A DNA stretch of 64,000 nucleotides from Hordeum vulgare subsp. vulgare (Eukaryota; Streptophyta; Magnoliopsida; Poales; Poaceae): positions 492,002,263 through 492,066,262 of the forward strand of contig NC_058524.1 in assembly GCF_904849725.1 (NCBI RefSeq), given 5' to 3'. Made by a program: the position numbers and the translations under genes. Shown piece by piece: positions 33,000-45,910 of this stretch; within the stretch, counting starts at the first letter, position 1; each line of letters begins with the position of its first letter. The notes below the pieces were generated by a model that saw only the letters and a program-made list of their open reading frames with translations, was not told where the DNA came from and searched no databases.

Positions 33000-35900
33000 T
33001 ATAACACCCTGTGTTTAGCTTTCGTGACTAATTAACTTATTTCAAAAATTAGGACCAATTTAAAATTTTTGTCAATGCTTGTGATGCTTGAAGTGACTAT
33101 TGTTTGCTGGCTTGCTAGTATGCTTGTGTTGATTCTCAATAATTCAAGCTATTCCCCAGACTCACCAACTTAGCCCAAAAATCGTGCCTAAAGATCATGC
33201 CATATATTTAGGATGAGCAACTTTTTTTACCAGATATTATTTTCACCAAAAAGCATTTCTTCGAATTATGCTTTCAAACCCCTGAGATGAGATTTGTACT
33301 ACAAGCCCTGAAATTAGGGAATTTATTTTGGACCAATTATTTTATGTAAAAGCCATTATCACAATGACTTCCCAAAACCACAATATTTTTATTTTAAAGG
33401 TTATTTTACTATTTACTTAAAATCCCTCCTGTGAGGCCAGAAATGTCTCTTATGAAGGAAAGTTATTTCTATTGCTTTCAAAATATTTGAGAAAATTTAG
33501 GGAACCTCAGTGGACATATATATTCCATATACATGAGTTTCAACACATGGTCATGTTCGAAATATTTGGCAAACCTCTTCAAAACCATTCCTGCCTATTT
33601 CAAGATTTTGAAATATTTCTATAAGAAATATTCTCCATAAATTCTTGTAAAATTCCAGCATGTCACCTATGATATGTTTGATGATCTTGCCAAGTTTATC
33701 TCAATCCAAGTTGAATTGACTCCCCTAATTATTCTAAAACCCTATCTTTCGAGATCCAAATTTGAGTAACTCTACATTGTAAAGTGTCTTCAATTGTGCT
33801 CAAATTTGGTAGACATGTTCTTACACTCCAATAATGCATCCACACCAAGTGGCGCATCAAGGATAATAGAAGAACTTGTCCCAAGCCCCTCAAAACCCGC
33901 TTTGTTGATTTCTGACTTTGGGAAACTTTACATTATAAAGTTTCTCGAATTAACCTCAAACTTATTGGGCATACCTTAATGATCAAATAATGCCCCCACA
34001 CCAAATATTGGATTTGCGGGAATTGATTTGAATAGTTTTGTAAGCAGAAAGCCATTAATGCCCATTTTAAGGGTTTTCCAAGTCTACATTGGAAACCTTG
34101 TCCACCAAATCCCAAATTTGGTGTCCAAGCCTATTTTCATCTATTATCTGATCCTGTTGAGTTACATATCCATTGAAGTCCATCTGGTTGCTCTGCCACT
34201 CATCAAACACCTTGTGTGCATTCACTTTATTGGCTACTTTGGCCCCTTCCACTTTAACCCTTGAGCTCAACTTTCTACCACAACTTCATATAGTTACATT
34301 TTACATCCAGTAACATTTCCATGGCCACTGGTCAATTATTGGAGAGAGGCTCCATGTAATTATTCCTCGTTTTACCCTTGGAATAACCATCTTCACCCCT
34401 CTTGCCCCACCTCTGCTTAAGCCAAATTAAGCCCCCATCTCTTTCCAAAGGACCCCTAGCATCCCAAGGCATCATATCAAACCAATAAATGCCATGCTCA
34501 TGTAGGAAAAATGAGCAACACATCTACAAGTTGATTTTGGGCAGAAATATAGCTTTGTACAGCAAGTACTAGCTACACACCTCTGCGTGATCTCAAACTT
34601 GGCACTGTTGTAGTCCTTCCATGTATAAGACTGGTAGACAAGGTTTCACCTCAATTCCCTTCCTGTGAAAACCACTTTTACCAGCCCATAGTTTCCTGTT
34701 GGAATGTTAACCTCGGTCAAAACCAATTCAAACCAGCTCCATATCTGTCCAAACTCTACCAGTGCATTTTGGCATGCATGCCTTGCATGTGTGACATCTT
34801 GGCTTGGCCAAGGGGTGGCCCAGGACATCAAGTGGGGTGCTGACCACCTCCCTGGAGTGTAGAAATTGTGCTCTGCACCTTATTTCTTACCTCTCGACCG
34901 TTTCTAGCCGAACCAAGTTGTCTCAGTATGACACATATCCTTCTCTTGACCAGTCAAGCCACTTCCCGGCTCCACCTAACTTCCAATCTCCCTCTGGATC
35001 GTGTGGCGCCCATCCACAACAATGCTCCCGAGAGCTTCCGAGCTCTCTCTCTTCCTCTACCGCTCTTATCTCCCCTTTATCGAGTATCTCTTGCTCCCCC
35101 TTCCTTGTGCACATCCAAGGCTCCCCTTTTGAGCCCCTGCTCTCCTCCCAATCCCTCCTCCTGCCATGTCATGGCCGAAGCCCCACCCGAGCTCTCCGCT
35201 CGAGCCGGGCTAACCAGGGGGTTTCCCTTCGCCTCTAGCCCCTTGGGGTTCCTTCTGGTCGGCGCTGCTCCTCCCCAGCACCTCTGGCTCCCTGCCTTCG
35301 CTGCTGGTGCCGAAACCAGAGAGGGTCGTCGGTCTCCCCGCAGCCACCGTCCCCGTCTCCTCTTAAAGCTTCTCTAAGGGCGCCATGCTTGGGAATGGGG
35401 GCGGCACGGCCCCCAAGCCTACTGGTGCTCTCGCCTCGGCTGGGGATGGCCGGAGGCGCGGTGTCAGCGTGACTACCCCCTCCCTCCGCTGTTTCTCTCT
35501 ACCAGCATGAGGAAAAAGATGACACTGCAAGCGGGGCCTCTTGTCAATGAACTGTCTCTAGTGGCCGCGCCTCCGTGGGAGTGCACCCCCTACGACGAAG
35601 GCACCCTGGCGAAAACCGCCTTCCATGTGGTCCTTTGTTGGCGCCAGAGAGCCGCTGGGCCGGCCTACCACCTTCTCTAGTGCAGGAGCGCAGGATAACC
35701 CTTGGCTAAGCCTCTTATCAATTTCTTTTTGCAGAAAAGTTCAAAATTCCATATTAAACTCAGTCTTGCTCCAAATCTGATGACTCTAAATTCTGCAGGT
35801 CTCTAAAATCAAGACATATCCAAATATGTGCTTTGCAGATTTTTCCAATCAACTTTCGTGTTGTATTTATATTTAAATACAAATTTGGGATGCTTCTAGC

Positions 35901-37934
35901 TCCCCTTTCAAAAATCCTGTAGGATTCAAATCAACTCCAAATGGAGTGATTCTAATTTCCAGAGCCATCTAATATCAAGCCCTATTTTTCAAGCCTTGGT
36001 CAACATTTTTATCAGGCTTTATTTTGTTGCATTAATTAAATAGCTTCCTATTGCTATTTATCTAGCATTAGAAAATCCATAGAATATTCATCTCAACTCC
36101 AAATCTAGTGAAACAACTTCCTAAATATTCCTAAAATTGTTCTCTCTTAAATGAGTGCTTCCACTCATTTTTATCATAATATTTTCTGTGGTCTTCATAA
36201 AGAATCTCCTACTCCTCCTTTCTCCATTCGGAAATCCCTGATGATCGAAACTTCCTATGGCAAGCTTTAGGTATTTTTCTTATGACCAGAGAGGTCCAAG
36301 AAAAATATAACTTCCATTTTATATAGCACTTTTGTTCTGCTAGTTGTGTGGCTGACTGTGATTGTTTTTGATGATAGTTGATGAGTAGACGGAGTGCTCA
36401 GAGTTGGATCGGAAGATCTTGAAGACCCCGAGAGCCATGAGAGCAAAGGCAAGCAACCCTTTGACCATGTTTGAGCATATGTTATGATGCATGCTAGTGT
36501 AGCAAATATTTCCGTTGCATATGATCATAAGTACCGGTAAATCATTGAAGTGATGTTACCGATGGCTCCTCCAGAGTACATGCATTGAACTTGATCCTAC
36601 CACCTATGAGGGTCATGCTAATTACATGTTGACAAGTAAAGATAGAATAGTATTAGCATGAGCATGATGATGACATAAATCAAAGGTTCATGAAAACCCG
36701 TCGGGTTCCACTAATGCCCGAGGGTGATGATGAGTTAGGTGGCCACTTTCGGAGAAGTGGTGCACCGGGTATTTGTGTGTGTATGGTTTCGGAAATGGGA
36801 TTAGATTGATGATGTGTCGACCGTCCCAACCTTACATGTACGACCAGGTTACCCCTTTATGGGATGGGGCTATGTTGATTACTCTGGTCGATGCTAGCAA
36901 AGAGCCACATTACTAGTGGGAGGAGTGATGTGTGGTCACTCTCGTGATGGGTCATGCCAGGTAGGGCGACTATGCCGTTTTTACGTGTTCCAGGAAGTCC
37001 TTTAGTCCCCGCATGGTTGACACTGTCTAGAGTCGGTGCTCGTAAGACGTACAACATGTGGGATGGGTATCAATCGAGTGGACCTCTTTGTCTAGTATCG
37101 TCAAGGGAAAGGCATTGATCCGGTACTTACCTCGGGTATGTTATATACCGCGAGTCGTGGATGACACGGAAGTTTCCCAGATCTCCTGGATCCAGCGTAC
37201 TACCTCTCAGAGTGTAAAATTATTTGAATAGCCATGTCCACGGTCAAGGACAGTTGGGTAATACTGCTTAAACTACGTCCACTCGTTTCCGCATAAACCA
37301 TGTGTGTGTGAATGTGTGGTAAATGGTGTTAATAAAAGAGTTGATATGACCAAGTTTGGTGACTTGGCATATAGGGTGAACCCAAAGTGTTCGACCCTCA
37401 ACAAATATATTGGTATCTGTAACCGGTTCTTCAGGACAACAGCTAGATTATGATGCATACCCATGATCATGTTTATTTACAGTGTAGTTCTTACTCCCCC
37501 AGATGCATATTATTGTTATGCTTCACTTGCATTGTTCATATCATGGGCTATTTGCGAGTACATTCAAAGTACTCATTGGCTTGCCACTGGTTATTTCATT
37601 GACGAGGTATGAGAGAACAGGATTTGGTGCAGAATAACTCGGTGACGTTCTTGCAATCTAGGATGCTTCCCTATCAGAATGCCTGCAGGTTAAGGCTGAT
37701 GGCATGGATTCACGCTTTCGACCAATATTTCCGCTATTGTTCCAGTTTGGTGTGTTGGCCCTCAAGGCCCTATATATGTAAGACTCGACCGCAATGGTCA
37801 TTTGTTGTATCAAACGATATTTATGGATGTAAGACTCCTAATATTCAGTATATGTGTGTTCGGTGAGCATTGACCTCTTGGATCATTGAGCACGTTCATT
37901 CGGCGATCTTGACTCGTCAGTCGGGGTCCCCACA
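33000..37934 (+). repeat. 3' LTR of the LARD-like element, 4.9 kb
   Basis: It begins TATAACACCCTG, where TGTAACACCC is usual for grass Gypsy LTRs (one G to A), and ends GGGGTCCCCACA like the 5' LTR. Length is 4935 bp. The middle (34850-35700) is GC- and C/T-rich and supports open frames of up to 169 codons, but nothing recognisable. Near its end (about 37905) it lacks the roughly 360-base 5S-like block of the 5' LTR. The LTR is longer than the whole internal domain, the hallmark of LARD elements; Sukkula is a possible relative by size only. Confidence 0.82.
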
Positions 37935-40045
37935 ACTGGCCTGGAGACATGGGCGGTTCTTAAGTGGAGACATGGTCTCCCACCCTCCATCTCCAGGCGC
38001 GCGAGGACTGGCGTGGAGAAATTGGCGACCTTGAACTGGAGACATGGTCTCCCACCCTCTGTCTCCATGCGCGCGCGGACCGGCCTAGAGACATGGGTGA
38101 TTCTTAAGTGGAGACATCGTCTCCCACCCTCCGTCTCTAGGCACACGAAGACCGGCCTAGACACATGGGAGATCCTGAAGTGGAACATGGTCTCGCACCC
38201 TTCGTCTCCAGGCACACGAGGATCGGCTTGGAGAAAATGGTCGATCATGAAGTTGAGACATGGTCTCCCACCCTCCGTGTCTAGGCGCGCAAGGACCGTC
38301 CTAGAAACATGGGCGATCCTTAAGTGTAGACATGGTCTCCCACCCTCTGTCTCCAAGCGCACAAGGACCGGCCTGGAGACATGGGCGATCCTGAACACGA
38401 GACAAGGTCTCCGACCCTCGATCTCCATGCACATGGTGCCAAGCCTGGAGACATAGGAGATCATGAACTAGAGACATTGTCTCCCACTTTCCTTCTCGAA
38501 GTGCACGAGGACTGCCCTGGAGACAGTAGCGATCCCGAAGTATAGACATGGTCTCCCACCCTCCGTCTCCATGCGCGCCAGGACCAACCTGTAGACGTGG
38601 GTGATCCACAAGTGGAGACATGGTGTCCCACCCTCCGTATGCAGGTGCGTGAGGACCGACCTGGAAACATGGGCGATCCTGAAGTCGAGACATGGTCTCC
38701 CACCCTCTGTCTACAGGTGCGTGAGGACCGACCTTGAGACATAGGCGATGCTACACTAGAGACATGGTCTCCCACCCTCCGTCTACAGGCGCGTGAGGAC
38801 CGGCGTGGAGACATGGACGATCTTGAAGTGGAGACATGGTCTCCCACCCTCCATCTCCATGCGCGCAAGGACCGTCCTAGAGACATGGGCGGTACTTAAG
38901 TGGAGACACGGTCTCCAACCCTCCATCTTCAAGCGTGCGAGGACCGGCCTGGAGAAAATGGGCGATCCCGAAGTGGAGAAAGGGTCTCCCACCCTCCGTC
39001 TCCACGCGCGCGAGGACCGGCGTAGATACATGGGTGATCCTGAACTCGAGACATGATCTCCCACCCTCCGTCTCCACGCGCGCGGAGCCAACCTTGGAGA
39101 CATGTACGATCCTGAACTAGAGACATGGTCTCCCACCCCCGTCTCTAGGCGCGCGAGGACCCGCCTAGAGACAGGGGCGATCCCGAACTGGAGACATAGT
39201 CTCCAACCCTCCGTCTACAAGCGCGCGAGGACTGGCTTGGAGACATGGGCGATCCTGAATTGGAGACATGGTCTCCCAGCCTCCGTCTCGAGGCGCGCGA
39301 GGACCGGCTTGGAGACTTGGGTGATCCTGAAGTGGAGACATGGTCTGCCACCCTCTGTCTCCACGCGCATGAGGACCTACCTAGAGACATGGGCGTTCCT
39401 GAAGTGGAGACATGGTCTCCCACCCTCCGTCGCCAGGCGCGTGACGACCGTCCTGGAGAAAATGGGCGATCCTAAACTGGAGACATGGTCTCCCACTCTG
39501 CGTCTCTAGTCACACGAGGGCCATCCTAGAGACATTGGCGATCCTGAAGTGGAGACATGGTCTCTCACCCTCCGTCTCAAGGCACACGAGGACCGACCTA
39601 GAGACATGGGTGACCCTGAACCCGGGATATGGTCTCCCACCCTCCAACTCCAGGCGCACGAGGAACAACCTAGAGACATGGTCTCCCACCCTCTATCTTT
39701 AGGAGCACGAGGATCGTCCTGGAGACATGTGTGATCCTAAAGTGGAGTCATAGTCTCCAACCCTCGGTTTCCAAGCGCACGAGGACGGGCCTAGAGACAT
39801 GGGCGGTCCTGAAGAGGAGCCATGGTCTCCCACCCTACGTCTCCAGGCGAGTGGCACCTTCCCTGGAGATATGGGTGACCCTGAAGTGCATACATTATCT
39901 CCCACCCTCAGTTTACACGAGCATGGTGCCAGGCCTAGAGACAAGGGCGATCCTGAGTGCTACACCCTCCGTCTCCATGCTTGCGGTGCCAGGCTTGGAC
40001 ACGTGGACAATCCTGTAGGTCCACACACTCCGTCTCAAGGCACGC
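37935..40045. repeat. 72-bp tandem repeat (minisatellite), about 29 units
   Basis: Each unit contains GGAGACATGGTCTCC (GGAGAC and GTCTCC face each other), CACCCTCCGTCTCC, GCGCGCGAGGAC and GGGCGATCCTGAA. Successive copies are 72 bases apart (for example 37971 and 38043), with shortened units from about 39660. As 72 is a multiple of three and the unit has few stops, frames stay open on both strands with a 24-residue period (RRRVGDHVSTSGSP). These are not genes. The array starts at the very base after the LARD LTR, so the retroelement inserted at or in it. Confidence 0.92.
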
Positions 40046-42059
40046 GAACTTCTCGTGAGGCTCTAAGGGCCCGCGGTGTGCCGACCTTGTGAGGCATGCT
40101 GACCCGCACCTCTTGTAGCTTTGTGATCTTCTAAACAACGAACTCTTGTGCCCCTAGCGCTTGGCGCCACACTCCCGGCTCGCAGGGCACGACACGGGGC
40201 GCGCCTCCTCATGGTCCCCGAGCGCCCACTCATCACACCAACCAAGCGAGGCGGCTCCTAGGAGGGATCCCCCGAGCCCGACCTGACATGGGCGTCGGAC
40301 ATAGCCCCCTATGCCGGTGGGAGGCGGGAACCGGCTTGGGGGTGTGAGGCTCATGATATCCACATCTGATGCAGCACCCTTCGCCCAGACAGCACAGGCA
40401 ACACTGTCCCTGCGTCTGATGTTGCGCTCACCGTGGGAAAACACGACTACCCGGTAGTCCTCTATGATTTGAGTGGACGCGTTGTGGTGAGCACAGAACA
40501 TGCTGCCGACTCCTTTGGGCGCGCCGCCTTAGGGGCCCGACGCCAGCCCAAAGCCGGTTACTAGGACCCAGAGGAATAGGAGTATGACGCTGGGTGGACC
40601 CTGCTCAGGCTCCTCGAGGTGGGGACCGAATGAATCATCGCATGGCGGCGGAGGTGGCTCACTGGCCGAGACCTTCGCTTGAGACGCTGGGAGCCAAAGC
40701 GGGGCGTAGGGTACTAGGGCCCTTCTGGCGATGGCAATGAGATCGGTGATGTGGTCCGCCCAGGCTTCGTACCTCCATCCATAGGGCGGTGGCGAAGCAG
40801 TTCGCCCGCCCTGAGCAGTGTGTCTTTTGTGTTCAGATCTCTCTCATTTGACACACGCTGGTGAAGACGTTGCGGAGGGCATGGCGAAGTGGCCGCCTTG
40901 CCACACTGGGGGCCGTTGGAAGCCCTCCTGCTCACGGGCGGCGTGGGTGATGACGATGGTGGTAGCGACGCTGGTGGGTCGATGACAGCCATTCGGCACC
41001 AAGCGCTCGGGGAACGCACGGCGAGCGTTGGCCCTGGGGTCGGTGCAGCTGGAGCAGAAACAAGAGCTGAAGAACGGCTGCGCACCCCTGCGTGGCATGC
41101 CAAATGTTGGATCGGGGCTCCGCACACCCAGCAAAGGTTCGAACACTCGGGGTCGCTAGCTCTCCCATCATATTCTACCTCTCAACCTCAAGTCGACACT
41201 TCGACGGCTCAAGCTAAAGAAGATGAACAAGAACACACACACGGTTTACCCATGTTTGGGCCACCTCACGGTGTAATACCCTATTCTTGCTTGTCTGGAT
41301 TGCTTATGGGAGAGAGATAGAGAGTACAAGGTGATTTATTGCCCTACCGACGCTGGTGGAGGGAGTGGAGAGATAGGTCCCTTTGCTATGGGGGCATGGC
41401 CTCTCTCTTATAGAAGCGTTGGCCCTCTTCCCTCCAATAATTCACACTTGGTGGGAAGCGTTGCCACAATGGCCATTTTGAAAGGGGACATGACTGCAGT
41501 CCGTCCTGATAAAGGTGGTCTTCACCTGCTAAAGCTTTCCGCTATGATGCGCTGGTGGGCTCGGGGGGACCTCCGTCCCGCCGAGCCCCCAGCCTTGGTC
41601 CTCTTGCACCAAGTGGGAAACCATTGCGAGTTGCTTTGGGAACACGCGGGTCGGCTTTGCTCCCTTAGCACCAAATAGGAAAGACTCTCTCTCTCTCCGT
41701 GCATGCTGACATTGCCCTTGCGCCGCCTACGGCTTGCATCGCCCATGTGAGGGGGCAGGGCTATGCGGCACCGCCTGGTTTCCCTTGACTTGTCTGCCTT
41801 GCGAGGGCCTCCGGTGGCCTCGAGATGCATCTCAGTGGTGAGTCTCTCCTTGAATCCCCTTGACATCGCATCCCTGATGCCTGCCTCACGAGGAAAGGGC
41901 CGTCACGAGGGTCTTGCTTGCTCGGCCCGCCGTCAGGCTAAATTGAGCCAGTGCAACGGGTTGTGCCTGGGGCCGCAGGCCGACGGGCTTGGGTACCCCC
42001 AGTCCCAGGGGGCCGACATTATGTATTCTCTACTTGACAAGCATCACATGGTGGGGGAA
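40046..42059. other. GC-rich unclassified repetitive-looking DNA
   Basis: No ORF here has a domain I can recognise. The block at 41240-41290 (GGTTTACCCATGTTTGGGCC, then GGTGTAATACCCTA) is a motif familiar from grass LTR elements. Short ORFs of up to 143 codons occur on both strands and look spurious. It is probably the remnant of an older retroelement. Confidence 0.35.
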
Positions 42060-43886
42060 GATAAATAGTTGACCATCAGCTATTATTGTTGACATTATCC
42101 TCGAGATAAATAGTTGGGTGGTGAAAACTACAAAGCCCTATCTTCCTTTGTATCTGATTGAAACTTTTTTGCTTCACAAATGTGTCGTGAGTGTCAACAG
42201 TCATAGAATCCTAAATGATAGTTGAGTATGTGAACCTTCTAAACAAATCTCTAACATAGACTATTTCCGAAAATATGATGGATTACAATTGTTTCAATGA
42301 CGAAGAACATAGTTTGTTAGTTTCGAGTAAGGTTTATGGTTCATTGTTTAGCTTGTGATCGGATAGCCACTTGTTGATCTGAATCAAATGATGATATATT
42401 ACTGCTATGATAATGATCATGATGCATGCATGTACATATTTTATTTTATTGACACTTCTCACTCTAAGCATCTGGTCATGATCATCGAGTTCAACTTTCA
42501 CTTAAGGACATGCAAGGTCTAAGCTTGGGCGAGTTGATACATCCATTTTGCATCATGTTTCGATATTGATAGTTATCATGTTTTGTGTCATTATTTCATA
42601 TTATGATGCAATCTTAAGGTTTTTATCTCTTATTTTGCAAGATTCATACAATTAAGGAGATCACCGAGAGCCGGAATTCTGGACCAGAAAAGGCTATAGA
42701 AGAGTTGTGTAACTTTTGGAACTCCAAATCACCTGAAAATTTATAAAGAATTGTCTTTGAATATTTAAAAATATTGGCGAAAGGAATACCAAAAGGGGAC
42801 CCAACAGGAGACCATTAGCCTGGGGCACGCCCCTAAGCTCCTGGGCCCCTAGCAGGCCTCCGGTGCCCATCATCTCCTATATGAAGTAATTTTACCTAAG
42901 AATAATCATAAGATAACTTTAGGGATGAAGCGCCGCCGTCAAGAGATAGAACCTGGGCAGAAGCACTTTCGGCGTTCGGCACGGCGATTCCGTTGGGGAA
43001 ACTTCCCTCGGGGAGGCAAAAATTGAAGCCATCCTTATCACCAACACTTCCATCATCATGGTAAGTACCAATCTTCATGAACATCTTCCCCAGCACCATC
43101 TCATCTCAAATGCTAGTTCATCTCTTGTATTCCATCTTTGTCTCTAAACTTTAGATTGTTACTCGTGTGTTGCGAGTAGTGTTGTTTCCATCTTGTAGTT
43201 GATGCTAGTTGGTTTAATTGGTGGAAGAGTATATGTTTAGACCCTTACTCATATTGATTACACCTCTGATCTTGAACATTACATGTGAGAAGTCTTGTTA
43301 TAAGTAATCATGTGAAGTTTGTATTCGTTCAATATTTTCATGATGCGTATGTTGCTATTGCATTAGTAGTGTCATGTCGACCTCTACTATAGAATTGTTC
43401 ACCATATTTGGGCTTAAGGGAAAGCATTGAGGAGTAATAAGTAGATGATGGGTTAAGAGAGTGGCAGATGGTTAAACCCTAGTTTACGCATTATTTCGAA
43501 AGGGGGTGATTTGGATCTATATGTTTCATGTTATGGATGCTTATGAGAGGGGGTAATCATAAGAGGGTTCTTTGTTCAAGTAAGAACAACACCTAGCACC
43601 GGTCCACCCACATATCAAATTATGAAATTACCGAACGTGGATCAACTAAACATGATGTACATGACTATATGGCAATTCCCATGTGTCCTCTAGAGCGCTT
43701 TACTTCCGGTAAGCGAACTTTATGGCTTTTCCTTTGATATAAAAAGGATCGAGCCACCTTGTTGCACCTTTGCTAGAATTGTTACTTGTTCCTTTCTACA
43801 AATTGCCTTGCTACAAAACTATCTGTTACCGCTACTCTATGTTCTTGCAAACATTACGTTGCTGAAAACAACGGGTCATTTCCTTC
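42060..43886 (+). mobile_element. Truncated Athila-like Gypsy element, 3' internal region and LTR
   Basis: The segment 42390-42534 resembles, in reverse, 54113-54260 of the full element and ends in the polypurine tract AAGCTTGGGCGAGT. The LTR starts at 42535 (TGATACATCCATTTTGCATC), as do the LTRs at 54112 and 62840 on the minus strand. LTR similarity runs to about 43886 (GTCATTTCCTTC). The last roughly 85 LTR bases, and everything upstream of the 3' internal end, are missing. No gene remains. Confidence 0.7.
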
Positions 43887-44884
43887 GAGGACCGGTTTTT
43901 CAAGATATAAGATTCCCAACAAATCGCCCTTGTGTTCACCCTCTTGATACAGAAATTACAAGAGAATTACAAAAATAGAGGGTACAAGACCATGAAAGCC
44001 TACGGAGTGTAACAAAATGTCTAGTGGCTGATGGTGGAAGTGACTCATGGATCTCCAACGTCCATGGGACTCCTTTCCCACAAGAACAACTAACCTGGAT
44101 AATTCCAATCTCACAAGACTGCAATCCTCGATGCTTAGGTTCGGGGGTTATCATCATCGTGCTCCTCTCGAAACACGGGATCTGACCAAGACAAAACTAG
44201 GGACAAGCTAGTGAGTATGTTTGAATGTACTCGCAAACATCATGAAGACATACAAGTTAAAGTAGGTTAGATGCATGCACTAGAACTTTAATAACATCTG
44301 ACTTTCTTCAAGATTTAATTTATGAAGGAAATTATGCAAATAATTCATTTCTACCGAAGATAAATAATCAATCAAAGGAAGAGAGTAACAATAACATAAA
44401 ATGTGTTGATCGGGGTCAGAAGCGACGCCTCGAAAGGACAAGCAAAACAAGCCACAGTCGGGCGTCTAAGCGATGCCTCATAAGGGGCTGTAAATTGAAA
44501 GTAATAACTTGACTACCACACAGTCGTGCATGCATGCCACAGTTGTGCGTCTGAGCGACGCCACATAAAGGGCTAATAAGAAGATAATAACAACGAGTAT
44601 CCACAAGGTAGAACCTTCCTAGGGACACTAAAAAATTCATATACAAGAAAAGGTTATTCCACAACCAAATTTACAATAATTATGATCGTCCATCACGATT
44701 CATGACCACCATCATGTTCCATTTAATTCCTACAAAGATCGACACTAAAACTGACACTTGACCCAACCAAGACTGTATTCCTTAAACGGGGACACTACTA
44801 TTCAAATAGATATTTACTCTCGAGAGGGTGTACTTTATACCCACGAGAATCACATTTCCTTTGTTTTCACAACATGGTTTTTTC
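43887..44884. other. Unclassified DNA with a local duplication
   Basis: No coding signal is visible. Two related blocks at about 44446-44492 and 44535-44575 (GCGTCTAAGCGATGCCTCAT and GCGTCTGAGCGACGCCACAT) indicate a short tandem duplication. It is probably retroelement-derived. Confidence 0.4.
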
Positions 44885-45300
44885 CTTATATTACTAAGTT
44901 AACATAGCTCAAAAGTTAGAGTCAAATAAAACTTTTTCTGTGTGATGTGATGCTTGAATTGATTGCTATTTGGTTGCTTGTTTGGTTGTGTTTTAAATCA
45001 AAAAAAATTTCCTTCTCCCTAGACTCATCTCCTTGGTCCAAGTACTTGCCCAATGAGCATACCATGTGTATAGGACCTAAAACTATTTTTACCAAATGTT
45101 ATTTTGACCAAAAATCTTTTATTTAACTTAGATTTTCAAAAACCCCTGAATTGAGGTTTGTACTATAGGTCCTCAAATTAGGGGATTGGTTTTGCCCATA
45201 ATATTTTATTTGGATCCTATTAGCAAAAAGACTTCAGAAAACCACAAAATTATTATTTTAAAATTTATTTTCCTATTTATTTAAGGGATTTTTATTCTTA
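44885..45300 (+). repeat. Diverged fragment of the LARD-type LTR
   Basis: Collinear with 33030-33430: GTGATGCTTGAA, then TTTTTACCAAATGTTATTTT, TTTGTACTATAGGTCC and CAGAAAACCACAAAAT, all with many substitutions. It is an older or different copy of the same LTR family, truncated on both sides. Confidence 0.7.
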
Positions 45301-45910
45301 TCCCTCTAGTTCCTTAGTTTTACTCATTCATCCCCACGCTCTTAAGTGTTGCTCACTTTTCCCCACTCCCTTGTGTGAAACCCTCATAAATGGTGAGAAC
45401 GGAGGATGGTGTCGGGTCTACGTTTGACCGCTAACTCTCACAGTGCGTCCGTGTTGGAACGGGTCTTCCTTTGTCCATTATGACATGTGAGGCCGCATTG
45501 AGACATGTCAGACGGGCTTGTCTGAACCTCGAGGTCGAGCCACTACATTATCGCGCCGCTCCACTACCTCCGCCGCTATCGTGCACCATCCGATGTCGTC
45601 ATACCCTCCAACTTCTAGCCCCATTCCACCGCACCGTCGTCGTGCCCTCCGCCAGATCTACACCCAAATCCCCTTCTGGATTAAGCAACGTTTTCAGGGG
45701 ATCAGGCTCCCAAGCCCGTCGACCGTGGAGCGTATTGGCTCAAATCGGCGGTGGATAATTCATGGATTACACCTTGTTAAGCATAGCATGCCGTATAACT
45801 AATTTGTTGAGTCATAAATTCAGCCCTATTTGACCGCCAGTTGCGTGAATCGTTCAAATTTTCTTGAATTGTTCCCTTCCTAAGTGCAACCCTTATTTCA
45901 ATCGAATAGG
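45301..45910 (+). other. Region upstream of the MULE gene
   Basis: It holds a GC-rich, exon-like block at 45471-45760 with overlapping open frames (about 95 codons) that I cannot assign. It may hold the left MULE terminus and leader, but I could not identify a convincing long terminal inverted repeat. Confidence 0.35.

Noticed and set aside
34804..35377. Open frames of 144 and 169 codons
   Set aside because: They lie inside the LARD LTR, are C/T-rich low complexity, overlap each other and match no family I know.
37935..40045. Many ORFs of 60-193 codons on both strands
   Set aside because: They are translations of the 72-bp tandem unit, open in several frames at once; no start context or domain.
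37935..40045. CRISPR-like array
   Set aside because: Contiguous 72-bp units without unique spacers, in a plant genome; a minisatellite.
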